Notes: generated by a model not told the origin, from the sequence alone. Positions 13,201 through 27,300 are shown, numbered from the stretch's first letter. The stretch is 64,000 nt of DNA from Larimichthys crocea (GCF_000972845.2 NC_040032.1:9894334-9958333), one strand, 5' to 3'. Numbers and translations are program-made.

Positions 13201-16200
13201 TATTTATTTTCTGATTTAGGTTTGTATAAAAGACTGTGCTTCATGACAGAAGCACAGATCCGGACCTTAATTCAAATATTTGCCCTGAGCCCAGTTGCTA
13301 AATCCAGGCCCGTTGTGGCCCACAGTGCAGAATAACAGAACCATGCAAGCTGCAGGTTGAGGCATGCCGGTGAGCAGAAGGAAAACGGCCACTTGTTTCT
13401 TCAGATTCAATATGTGAAGATCTTTATTTTCTCTGTTGGTATTGACCTCCAATTGAATTGTTTTGTTTTGTTTAGTTTAGTTTTTTTTAGTCAGTGAATC
13501 TTTATTGAGTTTTTCACAGACTCTGCAGAGATGACACAGACACACTGAATAGAAAAATCCATCCACTTTACATAACTGCTTATCCTTATCAGGGTCACGA
13601 GCTGAAGAATAATTAAAAAAAAAGACAAATGAAAAAATGCATTGGAGGACGAAAATCTATCTGCTGGTTTTTAAATCAGAATGATAAAAACCGAAGGACC
13701 TTGGCCAATTCGTGTGAAGTTGTTTAAAATAAAGTTGAGTGCTGAGTTAAATAAATTCTTGTGGCCATGCAAAAAGACACAAAGAACGTCTCCGAGCAGC
13801 TGCGGCCAGTCGAGAACAGCAAGGACCGCGCTATGGACGAGATGCACGGAAGATGGCGAGCGAAGCTTGAACTCTCGTACTTCAGTCTGTCACAGTAGCA
13901 CCCGGGCTCGATGGACTCCCCTCCTGCTCCTGAACCTCTAAAAAGCTTCAGTAAGGTCTGAGGTCTGGTAGTGCTGCACAAAACATGTGACTTCCACACT
14001 GGATGCATCGTTTCCTCCAACAAACCAACCAACAGCTGACGAGGTTTGACTTTGTCGTCAACCATGGCAAAACTAAAGATTGTTGATTGTCACATTGTAA
14101 CTCGGTTTTGCAGACCTCATTGTAAAATATTCAATTGTCTGTAAATGAACCAGCTTTAGTTTTAATTCTTACTTTTCATTAAGACCCAAACATTGGCAGA
14201 GATGGGCGAAGATACGAGTAAAGAAACTTCACCCGAATGAAATTATCATGTAAAGGTTACACAGAAAAGTCCATTCATCATCAGCAAATGCATGAATATT
14301 CATTACACAGTTGATAAAACAGCTACTTTTTAGTCTTTAACTGGGTCGGAGGAACTGTCTGGACTCACAGTCATCAAAGAGATTCTTTAAAATGTCTCCC
14401 CTTCTTCTGGAGATAGTCCGTTATCAAAGTGCCCATCTGCCTTTTCATTGGAAACTCGAGTCTCAGAAGATAATGTTGCTATCGAACACTGTCAAAAGTC
14501 TCAGGAAGCTTTTTCGTAGTCCGGTCTCGGACGTCAGATTTACGTCTGAGATGAAGAAGCGGAGACACATCTGTTAAAGTGGGTTGGAGGAGTCATGGTC
14601 AGTCCTAAACTGCTGGCTTTGTAAAAGGACACAAGAAAATCTGACATAACCCCAAAACGCTTGAATGCTACCGTTCAAGTCCGGACAGAAGAACGCCGCA
14701 GGAACACAGTTTAAGCAACGGTCAACAAAAAACCTCTCTGGCTTCAAATGGTGATGCTTCATTTCTGTTGGTGTGCCCGGACGTGTTGTTGTGGTATCAT
14801 TCACAGATGGCCTTTATGTGGTCCATGACCCGACGTCGGTGTAAAGACTGTCTTTAAAGCGAGCGAGGAAACACAAGGAGTCAAAATGTCCCGCAAAGTG
14901 CGGCTGACCTCCTCCGCTGCTGATGGTCTGTTCACGAGTAGTTCCCATCAAATCTAGATTGAACATAATGACACACTGCAAATAACCCCGCGGACCGATC
15001 TCGCCGTCTATATGTGAGAGATTCAGTGTTCGCTGTCTACACTCAGACGACTATGGGATCCTCCAAAATTGATTTGCTCTTAGTGGGTTTCTGTAAGAGG
15101 TCAATTTTGTGCACTTTAGCCATTTTCCCTTAAAATAGTTTTTTTTCTTTCTCTTGTTCGCTGATGGAAAAACCGCCTGTGAAGATGAATTAAAGGTGGA
15201 GACGACGCTCAAAGAAGAAATATTGAACGTTAATTTATTTATTATTAACTCGAGGGAACATCTTAGAGACAAAAAAATAAAAAACAGGACTGCATTTAAA
15301 AGAGGTCAGCTCTTAAACAGAGGAACAGGAAATGGAAAGCCATTAAACAGAAACAGCCATTAGTACTTCTCAAATCATGAGATGGAGTCTGACTGTAGCC
15401 GAGAGGCTGCGACGGAGCGTCGTGTGTGCCGACTGTCTTTATTCAGTCAGGCTTTCAAGCAAGACGTTTCTTTGTTGCTGCTGTCTGAACAGCTGCACTT
15501 GAATTCATCTGACAGTGAGGTACGACCTCAAAATAATCACAGCATGACCTAAATGAATATTTAACGTCCTTTAAAAAGCATTTTTCCACATTTATACTGG
15601 AAGGATGACGATGTAGATGTATTTATTTCCACTTTAAAACAGTCGGATAGCAGCTGCAGCAGCTTGGATATTTGGTCAAAATTCAGTTTTCAGAGTTTTC
15701 ACTGGTTAAAACATCTTATGCAAATTTTTTGCAGCAACACATTTTGTTAAATCATCACGAGGAGGCTGCTCATTAGATTCAAGCAGCGCTCGCCTCTGAC
15801 GACGAATCCTAAATTGGCACAAAATGTGAAATTATTGTTAAGTTGAATCTTCAAGTCAGTTTTTAAAACTGCATTAATGGAGTCGAAGCAAACAGGCCGT
15901 GTTCCAGAAGTCCTGAATGTTTAGGTGTGGACTTTGATCAGCTCATCCTGAGTTTTTGCATAGAAACTGTCCAGGATTCAGTTTGCAGATGATTTAACTC
16001 TTTATCATCCAAAGCTGTGCAGAGCTGAACCACATAAAAACAATAACAAAAGATGTAGTTCGATGACATCGATGAAAATGTGACTCACAGACGAGGTAAA
16101 GGAGACACGACGCTGCTGACAGGCGACCGCACAGATTTCTCAGAGTTCTTGGAATAACGTAATAAAATATTTATCGTAGCACCGGTTGTTTTCAGACGCT

Positions 16201-17856
16201 TTCATGCGGAGACATTACATAAATGTCAAAGTCGATTTACTTGTGTAAACTGTGACATAATGCGCTCTCTGTCTCAGTTAGACATGACTTGTAATCTCAG
16301 GTCGGTCTTGAAGACAGTTACAGTTTTATAAGAGGAAGACACTCAGCTCGTCCCACAGTGTCTCGGTCTCTGCTGCTTTTTTAAAAATGTATCCCACAAG
16401 TTCTGGAAGTGCAGCAGCTCGTGCAGAGTGAAGCAGTTTTTATCTCTGACACATTCATGACAGTTTGCCAGAACCTCTCACATGTTTTTATTGACTTCTT
16501 TGTTTTTTACGTGGACCTCGGACTCCTCACTCCTCTGAACCGGCCACAAGTGACTAACATCTGCCTCGGCATCCACAGATGAGTTTGGTTTCATCTTAAT
16601 TTAACTGCAGATGAATCCCACAGCAAATATGCAACGATGCACTAAAATGAGACATTATACAAGATGAATGACGTCATGTTTTATCTTCTCTGTCCTCACT
16701 TACACTATTCCATGGATCTTAAAGAAAACTGAGACTGGATTAAACCCTGTTCATACATCTGGGTAAAGAATATACTGTACAAGAAGCTACAGCAGCTCTC
16801 CGCTGGTCGCTTTTGGCAGTTGTGGCATTGCAGTCGGTGCTTCACCATCTGTCGCCTGGCAGAGATGTTCACTCTACTGAGCGTTGAACTCTGTGTTCTC
16901 TGATTTTTACAGATAAATCAAACGAACAAATGAAGAAGTAACCCGAGCGCTCGTGGTGCTCTGATTATTGTGTTTTAAATGTTTTCTTATGATTCAAACG
17001 TCGTTGACTGAGTGAAACATCTCGACTTGTTCAGCCCCAAAAAAAGCAAGAAATCATTACAGAGAGACAAAGCCGCCTCACGTTGTGGCGTTCGCAGTAA
17101 AGAGGATCTCTTACATAGGCGATGACAGACACCGGCGTGCTCGTTACTAAGGAAACTGAGTGCCGATGACGTTTTTCTGTCGACTTTTAAAAGCTGTTTT
17201 TTATTAGTGAAATAATATCAGTTCACGCCGTGGGAGGTCTGATCTGTTTCCCCACACCGTCACTACTGTGAAAGCTGTTATCTGCATGTTTACACACACT
17301 GTGCAGGCCGACATGTGCACACATATCTCACGTCGGTCACTCATACTTCGCTGTTATCTGCTGCATCCGTGCGGCGGTGCTGACGATGATCCAGGTGAGC
17401 AGCGAGAGAGATAAATCCAGATCAGCTCTTCCACATCTGTCCTGGTTAACGGATAAAACAGGTGATCACCGCCCCTCATCATCATCATCAAACAAACCCT
17501 TCAGACATGACTAACCCGAGTTAGTCCACACACATCATACAGTCTGAATGTTCAGGATAACGTCTATGATCAATTAGCGGCCTCGTTAACATGAACATGA
17601 CTTTACAAGAGGGTCACACAGCGGAGACGTGATTTAATGAAGGTCTGTCTACAAGCATCAGCACCGTCCAGTGTGCTGGCTGTAATTAAGTCCTTGTTAA
17701 CTTTCATATGAATATATATTTATATATTTAGTATTTACTGGCCTGTGCATCTGTCTGTGTTTCTGTGTCTGTGTGCTTTAACGTGCCGATTGTGCATCAC
17801 TCAGCAAGTCAAGGTCAATGGTCCAGTCCAATATGTCAATCTCTGTCAACAGCTAG

Positions 17857-17857
<1 letters not shown>

Positions 17858-17912
<55 letters not shown>
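17858..17912 (+). repeat. (TG)n microsatellite
   Basis: About 27 perfect TG units in the large dlg2 intron. Other arrays of 20 or more bases in the same intron lie at 20441-20462, 22204-22234, 34132-34156 and 39468-39489, all AC type. They also generate spurious Cys-Val or His-Thr open frames. Confidence 0.95.
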
Positions 17913-17914
<2 letters not shown>

Positions 17915-20900
17915 CGGCTCTAAAGCTTTCACTTACTCATTTCTTTGTTTTGCAATCGACTCATCAATTCGTCTGGATTAGAGAAATATTATTATATTTA
18001 TTTCAGGATTGAAATGCGATTATGCTATTATGATACGTTGGTGACGCTCGTGAGCAGACAGTGTCTGTCTGCACGGTAGATTGTTGGTGTAAAATCAGAT
18101 TAAGGGCGACCTGTTGCTCAGTGATGATGCCTGTTCCAGTACACTGTGTAATCTCCCTCGCAGTGATTAAATTCTAATTCATTCTGCCCTTTGTTCGGGC
18201 ATAAACTGAGAATGGAGAGCGTGGTCTCCTCTCTCAGCTCATTGTCAGGTTCATACTTTTATTTGGAGGCTTTAATCAAATAGCTTTGCATGCTTCAATG
18301 TTCATGAAATACATTATGTTCAGCCATGTTTCTGCATCAGCAGCTGGATATCGTCCTCCGCCCTTACAAACACACAGCGGTTCTGTTCCTGGAGTCCTCC
18401 TCTTAGATGAAGATGTTCGTGTTGCTTCTTCTTGCAGCCGGCGACAGAGAACTCAGCTTTGCTCTGACCTTCCACATCTTTGTGTCACTGTAGTCTGCTC
18501 TAGCAGGGAAATGGTGGACGGCGAGGTCGGTTCACTGAGGTTTGGTGGTCGAGGCGGCCGTCTAGTGTTACACAGTGACGATAAAGCAACAGAGGAAAAG
18601 GCTGGAACACAAACTGCAGCGTCAGGCAGCGACGTTTTCTTTGGGTGACAGTGACTCCGTCTGCGTGGACTTTGTAATTTTGCAGAGAGAGGAAGAAAAA
18701 CTCAAAGCATGATATTCATAATCTTAAAGATGTGAGGTATGGAGCTGCTCTCTGTGAGTGGACTTGGTTTGTTTGTGTGGCCTTCGTAGCTTTATGTTGG
18801 TTGTATAAATCTGTGGCGCTGCCTCGTCCGACTCTGACAAACATCGTGTTCAGAACATGTTTTTGATGCTCCTCTGTTAATTGATCTTTTGTGTACGGTT
18901 CTTTTTCTCTCTCTGCTTCTGTCGCACACAGCATCCACGTGTCTCGTCCTCTCCTCCTCCTCTGTGCGCAGCTCTTCACGTGGGATGATGCTGTCTTGAC
19001 ATCTGTTGATGCAACCGAGGGAAAAATGTGGAGCTCTTGGTTTGGTGTAACATCTCTGTCTCTGTCTGTTAATGCAAACATGGCTGAGTCGTTGTGATCG
19101 GCCTGATTTTTAAAAGCAGGAGAAGAAAAACTAAAATGAAATAACACAAATAAGCAAACTATGATTTATTACCTCAGTGCACCTTACCGTTATAAACAGG
19201 GGTATGTTTTTAAGCCCATACCTCGACCATGACGTCAGCGCGCATTCATCCGCAGTTTGTGTCTGCGAGGGGCCTTTTCCTCTTTGCCAAGATCCAGGAT
19301 ACACAACAGGAAGCTGCTGTAACTCTCTCTTGCATGACTGTACCGGTGTAAAAAGCTCCGAATGTAAGACGCAAACAGACTGTGTACTTTAGTGTCCCTC
19401 TCCTGTAATCCTGCAGGAAGGTTTGGCAAGTTAAACATGGGTTTGCAGACGGAGGTGACACGTTCTCGCTGGTTAAACTGCTGCTTTTCACTGTTATCCT
19501 GAGAAAGAGACATAAAGAACATCAGAATAATGTTTTAAAATGTTTTAATGATAATAATAAACCTTAGTTGTCAAAGCCTGATCAGAAAAGTTCTGGACCT
19601 CCAATTCAAAATAATTGCTGCGACACAGATTCATTTAATCTGTGTATGTCACTTCAGCCGGAGACGTTCAGTGTTTTCACATCGCAGAGTTTTGTCATTC
19701 CCGGAGTGACGTGCAATTCAGATAATCGCTGGCAAATCCAGCGAGGGGCAAGAAAAATAACTGAACCTCCACACCGACATCTGCGACGAGACTTTAAGCA
19801 GTTTCACGCACGTATCTATTTAAACTGACTCCTTTCGATAATCCAAATATATTTAATGTGGGAACATAAGTGAGCTTTCATTCATGCATAACTGTCGAAG
19901 TGCTTTAATGAGCCATTTCCAATTAGCAGTTCTTACAAAGCAGCACGTTGTTGGGTCTCCTTCTCAAACACTTCAAGATAATCGTGAGTTTTATTAACTG
20001 CAGCTCGAATGTATTTTAGTAATCGGCTGCACAACAAGCTTTATTTTACTCACTGTCTATCACTCAATGGTTATTTTCTGGTCAGACCTCGGGTGAATAG
20101 GCATAGAGGCACTCACCTTGAAGTTTTTACCTTTACACAGACACAGATACTGTAACTATAAACACAGAATCCAGCTTTGTCAAAATAATCTGCACATACG
20201 CTCATGACTTATGTCTCAACAGAGACTGATGCAAATGTAGTTTATGGATTTCCATGTGCATGTTTCTCTTTGATGCACGTAATGCATCGATATCTAAAAT
20301 CAGATAAACAACGTGTTCCTGCCTCTTGTTTGTGGAGGATCAGAATGCAAATGCTGGCTCTGACCTCCTTCACGAGGCCAAGGGTGGCTTGACGAGACCG
20401 ACCTCATCCCTGCTGAGTTTTCCTCCCCGCCATGCAGACTACACACACACACACACACACACCAGGGCAGAAAGTTGTGTTTCCTTCTGCACACAAATTG
20501 AGTGCGACCCTGGGGACACCGGGACCCTTCGCTCCAGATGGCCGAGGCTCCTCCAGCCCTGCCTGACAGCCTATCACAATCCTGCACAGTTAGCGATGAT
20601 CCAGCCACCCTGGACTAACCAACCTTGACATGCCAAGCTCCCGGTGGCAGACACATCCAAATACAGCACTGTACCGGACTGTATATAGATACACAAGATA
20701 CTTTTGATATGCTGAGATGTTTCCAAATGTCCTGACTTTGAATAACCAAGTACAAAATCAGGCCTGGAAACTGAGGTTTGAGACACATCATAAATAATCA
20801 ATGAAGCAGAGGGAACGTAATCATTAACAAACGTTTGAGTAAATGTCAGATGTAACAACCTTTCCACAGCAGCAGCGTTTTACATTTCTAATAATTAGCA

Positions 20901-21229
20901 CAATCTCCTTGATTGAACGCCGATCTAAGGTCAGCCAAGATGTACACTGAAGTCTGAGATTAGCATTAATCAAAGGATCATTTGCATTATTTATTTTCTT
21001 TACCGCCAGGTGTTGCCTGAATGCCACGTTTTAGATAAAATGTTGAATCTCATCAGAAAGTCTGGAACAAAAAAGCTGCCCCAACTTTTAGAAACGTATA
21101 CTTCATATGTTTAAGACTCCAGGACTGGGTCTAAGACTCTTTGAACCTCTCAGACGTCTCGCCCCAATTAGGGTAACGAGAAACTTAAAGGTCATGACTG
21201 ATGACCAGCTAACGACAACACGCCCCTGA

Positions 21230-21560
21230 CACAGGCTGTGTTCGTCTCCACCGTCCTCCTGACCGTCCTCCAGCCTGCACGGTGAAACCTCTTCAGGTGA
21301 TCCAGAACGTGGCAGCCCACCTGGTCTTCTACATGTCACCCCGCTCATCTGTCGACCTGTAGCAGCCCACGTTAGATTCAAATCTCTAATGCTGAGTACA
21401 AAGTAGTGTCCGGTTCTGCACCCACCTACCAATGAACGACGTCTGGCTCCACCTGAATCCAGACCCTATAGATCAGGGGCGTCCCTCTCTACCTTCACAA
21501 ACCTCCTGAAGACCTCCAGCTCTTCCGACAGGACTCCAACACTACTAACATCTGGACATG
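21230..21560 (+). mobile_element. Degenerate L2-like LINE reverse-transcriptase fragment
   Basis: Plus-strand translation around 21290-21330 gives LQVIQNVAAHLVF. This resembles the C-terminal reverse-transcriptase motif LQxVQNAAARLVF of L2/Rex-type non-LTR retrotransposons that are abundant in fish. Stop codons and frameshifts follow at once, so the copy is dead and 5'-truncated. Related sequence may extend left to about 21040. The call rests on this one motif and on general similarity, from memory. Confidence 0.5.
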
Positions 21561-22201
21561 ACACATCTGTCCCCCTCTACAGCTGGACCTTTCCCTTTTT
21601 TGTATAAAATGTAAATGTTGGACGGACAAACTCAAATATGCTTTGATATCCACAAAGACACGATTAGCTCAGGAGGTTTAATTATAGATCTGATACTATT
21701 TGTTCTTAGAATAACACGCGAGTGTTGGAGTGAGGAACGCTTTGTAATTGAGCCTCGGCCTTGGTTTTGTATTATCATCGTCTCGGAGCTCTGTAGTAAA
21801 GCTCACCTGTATTCACAGGGAGGAACAATGACTCGGTTTGTGTGAAGCTGCTAACACCGACCACCTGACTGCCCACTCGTCTCTCAGAACAGTCTATCTG
21901 GCTTTTTTTTTCTCGCTCGGAGGAATGAAAGATATGCAAACGAGCCGTGTACTATAAGATGTTATTGATCGCGGCCATCTGCAGTAATTGCAAACAGAAA
22001 GCTCCGTTATAGGACAAACCAGGACAGGATGAGCCAGCGAGGAGAGACAAACACAGACACGTCATCCTCCCCATCCTGTATTTTATCATTGTTCAGCTGC
22101 GTGGTGTCATCTTTCCTGGTAATTAGCCCGCAGTGCTCCATCTCTTTAGTGATGGAGGAGCAGCCGTGTTATTATAGGAGGCTGGTCCGGAAAACACTGT
22201 C

Positions 22202-22237
<36 letters not shown>

Positions 22238-22628
22238 CTAATGTGGGAGGGACCGGGCCTCGCTCTGTTCTTCTGGCTCGTGGTTATTTCAGTGCGAAGC
22301 GACTCAACCAATTGATCAGAGAGCTTTGAATTAAAGCCCAGAACTGAAACGCAGAACGTCTGGGTTCAGAGTTGATAGATGATGCACGGGGCAGGAGTGT
22401 TAATACGGCTCGTTATGAGGTGTGATGTCAGTGCCTGGCATATTAATTAAACACGTCTTTACCTCCTGATCCACTCTCTCCATGCCGGGGATTCTTCCTG
22501 CTCGTTGTTCGCTCGTGTCGCCGCCCTCGAACACGAATCGAGGGAGTCGCTCTTGTTTTGAAACAAATGATGCAGCATACATACTGTGCTTCAACATGTT
22601 GGACTGTCTGAGGTTCAGGTTGGACCTG

Positions 22629-22876
22629 TGTCACAGTCAGTCCCGCCTTTTACCTGTGTATTTAAACCCTTTGTTTCCAGATTGTCAGTGACCATGTGTC
22701 CTGCTCTCCAGCGTTTTCCTTGTTGTGTGTTTTGTGTTTTTGGACCCTGCCTTTGCCTCTCCCCTTCGGATCGTCTTACCTGACGGATCTCCCGTGGTAC
22801 CGAACCTTTTCCTGTGATTAAAGTCTGGTTACCTCCTGTACCCACCTCCCGAGTCCTGTGTCCGTGCCTCGTAACA
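22629..22876 (+). mobile_element. Solo LTR with 5-bp target-site duplication
   Basis: A 248-bp segment starts TGTCACAG and ends CGTAACA, the TG...CA form of a long terminal repeat. It is flanked on both sides by the same five bases, ACCTG (22624-22628 and 22877-22881), which is the target duplication expected of Gypsy/ERV-type integration. Inside are a TATA-like TATTTAAACC (about 22660) and a polyadenylation-type ATTAAA (about 22818), in the order expected of an LTR in the plus direction. No internal gag-pol sequence is present, so it is a solo LTR left by recombination. The exact family is not assigned. Confidence 0.8.
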
Positions 22877-23250
22877 ACCTGTGACCTGTGTGAGCATGAG
22901 CGCTGTGCCTCGTAGAAAGCAGAGATCATTCTGAGAACTAAAGCATCAGGGAGTGAAATGTGAATTTGTGTTACGGAAGCAGCCTCATGTCTGTGAGTGT
23001 GGGTGTGTGTTTTTTTTTCTTCCTGTAACAAAGAAATTGATTATTGAATTTATCTCATCAGTTACTGGGAAGCCAAATTTTCTTTCCCTTTGCCGTGTTT
23101 GGAACACAGCTTGGTTCCCGACCAGAAACATGTAATTAAATAAATTGTGTAACTCATGCTGAAATAATAAGACAGGATGAAACCGCTCAGTATAAATAAG
23201 GACGTCATCCGCAGGTTTGGTAGCTCTGGCCGTCACCTTCTTGGCAGTCC

Positions 23251-23363
23251 TGTACCAGGCTGTAAACATGTTTATTTCTGCTTTAACATGGAGACTTATG
23301 GAGACTGACTCACTTCTGGAGCCAGCGTCAAGTGGACGACAAGAGGAACTGCAGTTTTTTAGC
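23251..23363 (+). repeat. Dispersed repeat family A, truncated copy
   Basis: This matches the right half of the element at 7094-7380: TGTACCAGGCTGTAAACATG, then ACTTATGGAGACTGACTCAC and GGAACTGCAGTTTTTTAGCA. An internal deletion of the TTGGACATTTGGACATGGGG part is visible. The left half is missing. Confidence 0.7.
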
Positions 23364-23869
23364 ATTGTTAATGTGAAACAGAGCTGTTGGGTTGCTGACA
23401 TTGCTGTTGCAATGAGGATAAATCAGCTTTAAATTAAAGGAAGTATTGCTTCTTATTTTTTACAGCTGTCAGTTCGTTCTAAAATGTTCTGGTTGATCTG
23501 GAAACACCTGTGGTCGCTGATGGTATTGTCAGGTGTGTTTTAGTGGCACAGATCAGACCGTGAGCAGCTGTAACAGAGTAACAAACGTTCCTCGCCTCAC
23601 ACTTTAACGTGAGCGGACTTTTTTCACGGCGTTCCGTCGAGCTCGTGATCAAAACGTCGCCCTCCCACATCAAACGCGTGCATTGTTATTCGTGTCATCG
23701 CGTCCGGGATGTGAATGCGTCGCCTCCTGTGCAGAAATTATGCAGTTTGACAGGCAAATTACAGCCGTGACAATAGCGCTGTGGAAACGTGTCCGTAATA
23801 AGTATAATGGGGGGTTTGTCATGAGTAAAATCTTAAAGATTTATAACTTTAAGTGTGACGTTTCGGGTG

Positions 23870-24303
23870 ATGAGTGGCTGCAGAGCATCACCCACTCCCT
23901 CCCACCCCCACCTCTGGAAACGGGGAGCTGCCGACAACCTCTTAGCAGGTTTCATTGGTGCTGAAGATGCTGTTTCCACGTGGAAAGCGCTGGTCCCTCC
24001 TCCCCTTCTCTCCCCTAACCTCTCTCCCTCTGCCTCTCTCTCCTCCTCCCTCCCTCCCCATGCTTTTGTGGCTGACAGAGACCTGACTTTGCTGTGCAGA
24101 CGCTGCTCTCCCTCCCTCGGTATCAACCCGTCCTTCCTCCCTCCCACACTCTTTCTTTTTTTTTTTTTTTTTTTTTTTTTGTGTGCTCTTGCCTGTGCTG
24201 CTACAGTCCACTGATAAGGAGCACTCAGTCCAGATGGGCAGCAGCTAAGAGCCGTTGGAGCTGTCACTGCAGACCACAGAGCGTTATTATTTCACCTGTC
24301 GTT
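23870..24303 (+). promoter_or_regulatory. dlg2: Probable promoter/5'UTR region of the MFASIWYAKK isoform
   Basis: The 430 bases before the start codon at 24304 are rich in C and T, with many CCTCCCTCCC-type words and a 25-T run at 24156-24180. Pyrimidine-rich TATA-less stretches often precede neuronal first exons. There is no visible TATA box and no acceptor immediately before the ATG, which favours a genuine first exon. The transcription start is not visible from sequence, so the bounds are guesses. Confidence 0.35.
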
Positions 24304-24387
24304 ATGTTTGCATCTATTTGGTATGCCAAGAAGCTCGGAAGACGACTCGTACAGAACAGCCGGAAAGCCAAAATGCTGAAAGACAAG
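24304..24387 (+). CDS. dlg2: dlg2 alternative first coding exon (MFASIWYAKK...)
   Basis: The ATG at 24304 opens 28 codons (MFASIWYAKKLGRR, then LVQNSRKAKMLKDK) and ends at a strong donor, AAG followed by GTAGGT, in phase 0. It therefore joins in frame to ASPAPIIV at 45384. From memory, a short basic N terminus beginning MFASIWYAKK occurs in annotated vertebrate DLG2 isoforms that lack L27 and the palmitoylated Cys motif; this match is my main ground. The product would enter PDZ1 almost at once. Seven lysines and five arginines in 28 residues make it strongly basic, and there is no cysteine. The frame is open upstream to 24094, but that extension is a poly-Phe translation of the T run and is unlikely to be protein. 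Confidence 0.8.
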
Positions 24388-27300
24388 GTAGGTGCCGTTG
24401 CTGATTTACTCGGCTTGGACAAAACAGCCACAATTTCATGGCAGATTTGTAATGAAAGACACTTGAGCTCCGCTCACGGATCCTTTGATGAAGTCATTTT
24501 TGGTGAACGTTGTTGCTTTTTTATAGTCAAGATGATGATTAAGAGAGTGCTGCACCAGGTGGTGCTACTTTACTTCACCTGTTGATGATGAATGGTGTTG
24601 TTGACGTCTGACTCTGAGGGTGAATTAGTTGATTTTCCTCGATTTCTTCATTTGTGAACGAGCCAGTCCTTGCTGCCTGCAAAGACAGATCTTGTGTTTT
24701 GACCCTGCCTACGTCGAGGGGGAACTCTGAAGCTCAGTCTGTGTCAACTCATTAAGCAACAGCAGATCGCCTATCCGAGTCATTCTGTCCCCGAGCACCA
24801 GCTCCCTTCACCCGACATCTCTTAAGTCATCCGCCTTCAGCACAGCCAAGTTTCTGACGCCGCTCTCACAAGAAAATTCTCCCGCTGGACTCGTCCGATG
24901 GATGAACCTGACATAGAACAACACAAGAGCTTTCCTCTGTTGCCTATGGATACTCGTTCTCTCCATGTTTACACTCGTTTTGAAAAGAGTAAGACGTGTT
25001 GCCCGGGGTCGACGAACATGACGTGGAATGTAAACACTTAATGAGGCTGGAGGGCCTGAGGCTGGTGATGAAGGACTGCCGGGGAAATCTTCAAATTTAC
25101 TGCAGATATTTTGCTGACTTGCTGATCTACATTTAGTCCTGTCAGGTCTGCACTTGACACATTTCATTCGTTCCTTTATTTCCACTTCCTCTGCAGAATT
25201 ATTCAGATCTAATGAAATACACTGAGCACATTCAGGCTTCTTAGAGGGTAACCCTTTTTGTTTTTCATTTTGGACGCTCCCCACGTTCTCTTCTAGCACC
25301 GTACCCTCTGGGCAAAATATCAACTTTGCAAAAAAAGCCATCCCATAATCAAAAGGGCAAATTGCCATGAAATTTTCCTTTGCGCATTCACACTCCCAAG
25401 TGGATGAACCCTCTCCTCTGGTGTCACTCTCAGGACAAGCTGTAACTCAGCTCCTGGTCAGGCTCCAAGATGTCGGTGTGTGTAAGCTTATTCTGTTTTT
25501 GTTTCGTGGGGTGTGTTGAGTTCAGCCGTCTCTCTGGGGGCTGCTGGGGGAGTTTCACAAAGCGTGCAAAGGCTTTCTCCTTTGATTCTCTGCCAGGCTT
25601 AGTCACCGAACTAAATCCTCGGATATTCTCCGTCAGGACATGCATCCAGGTATTAACAAGGTGCAGACGTTATGAAGTGAATTTTATGGAGGTTAAGTTC
25701 AGGTGGACACAAACTACGTGCCCTCGCCTTGGTTAAACCTTGATCAGTCTGTTCCTGCAGCTTCACTCCTACACATATGTTCAGTTTGAGCTCATTTACA
25801 TGCGAGAGGTGCTAACAAGCGTACTCATTGTTGGAGGACACTTGATTCGGCTGCAGGACGACCATGCTTGCTCAAAGGCACCTTAAGGATTCTCGCTCTC
25901 CTTATCTCTTTCCTCTCTCCGCCTTTGTCATCGCAAACATTATCTACCAACTTACCAATAATTGCAGCATCAATCCTCCTTGATTATACAGTAGCACTAC
26001 AGTAATCTGTGACCCCCCGATGCTCGTGCGCCAAGGCCACATTCACATGACGAAAAAGCAGCATCGCTGCTTAGCAACGGATGCTTGTGTTTGCTTGTGT
26101 ACGTGTTTGTGTGTGTGGCGTACGGATGTAGGGATGCGGCGGAGGTTTGAGTGTTTGTGTTTGACTTGAACTGGGCTGGTAATGGACATAATGCGTGATG
26201 AGATGATGAATCTGCAAAACAGCAGAGGACTGGCAGGAATGTATATGCTTAACCTCGCTGACATTATTCTTCCCGAGCAGCAACATCTCCAACTCTGTGA
26301 GATAACTAGCTGTAGAACAGAGACATGATGACATCCGTGCAGTCAGTCAGTGATTTCTGAGTCTACTTGTTGAAATAAGGAGCTTCAGCATGTGTAGCAC
26401 TCTTACTGAGGATGTCAGTCTTCAGTAAATGACCTCCTGGTTGGACTGTGGTTGCACGCTGACAGCGGACCTGTGGGTGTATGTGCATGTCGGTGGTATC
26501 GTGGTGTGTGAAGCACTCACAGTGGCACATGAGTGTAGACTTCCCTCAGCACAGCCGGGAAGCAACTAATTGGAGCTGTGTGATATTTGAAACCAACATT
26601 TTCATGTGCACGCTCCAGGATTTGCACATCGGATCTCTGACCTGAGTCGACTATGCATGGAGCATTTGAGAATTCTGTTCACTTCTTTTAAATTGAAAGT
26701 CATGCAACTTGTCTTTGCAATGTCTTTCCAACAACCTATCAGCATAAAGCTCTGCTATCAAATCTCAAACTATTCAAATAACAGAAGATAAGAATGCTGC
26801 TGTTCAGGTCCCTTTACGTATCAGTGAAATCAGATGTTGTTGCTCGGTCCTCTGCACCGTGAGAGTAATTTTTCCTCTAGTTTCCTTTTACTCTTCCCCC
26901 TCACATTATTTATCATCCTGTAACAATTAAACCCCTCACCTGTAGCAGAACAAGTCCAGCGGTGCTTTGAAATCGGATTTGAAAAGAACTTTTCTTAATG
27001 CTAGATTTTTTCAAAAACCTATTCTGTAAGTGGTTTAAATCTCCTTATTTATCCATATTTTCTATAATACGGGCATGTTATTTAAAGCTTCTCTCAGAAA
27101 TAAATAAATCGAGCTCTTCGATTGTAGAGAATTCTTGAACGGGTAGAGTTTGCCGTCTTGCTGTGTCATTATCTAGATGTTCTTCTTATTCTTTGCAGTA
27201 TCTCTGCACATGTAATCAGTCTGCAGTCACCCACATAGACCCAGCAGAACGCTGGCAGTCAGCACACATTTATATAGTGCCGGGGTTTTGGTAACAAAAG

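Larger units (their letters stand above)
8776..24303 (+). other. dlg2: dlg2 intron, first part
   Basis: This is the left part of the 36.6 kb intron between the HISPLK exon and the ASPAPI exon. Apart from the listed candidate exon at 10149, the microsatellites, an L2-like remnant and a solo LTR, it shows no supported gene. The antisense open frame near 9489-9959 resembles nothing I know and has no paired splice or start context. A sequence of balanced composition and low repeat content around 11560-12130 is a candidate conserved non-coding element. Confidence 0.7.

Noticed and set aside
18286..18648. Plus-strand 120-codon open frame
   Set aside because: No family resemblance and no donor in a useful phase; it looks like chance.
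24808..25368. Antisense 186-codon open frame with several Cys pairs
   Set aside because: No recognisable domain, no splice or promoter context, and a length that could arise by chance among all frames of 64 kb. Conservation of the frame in other fish would reopen it.
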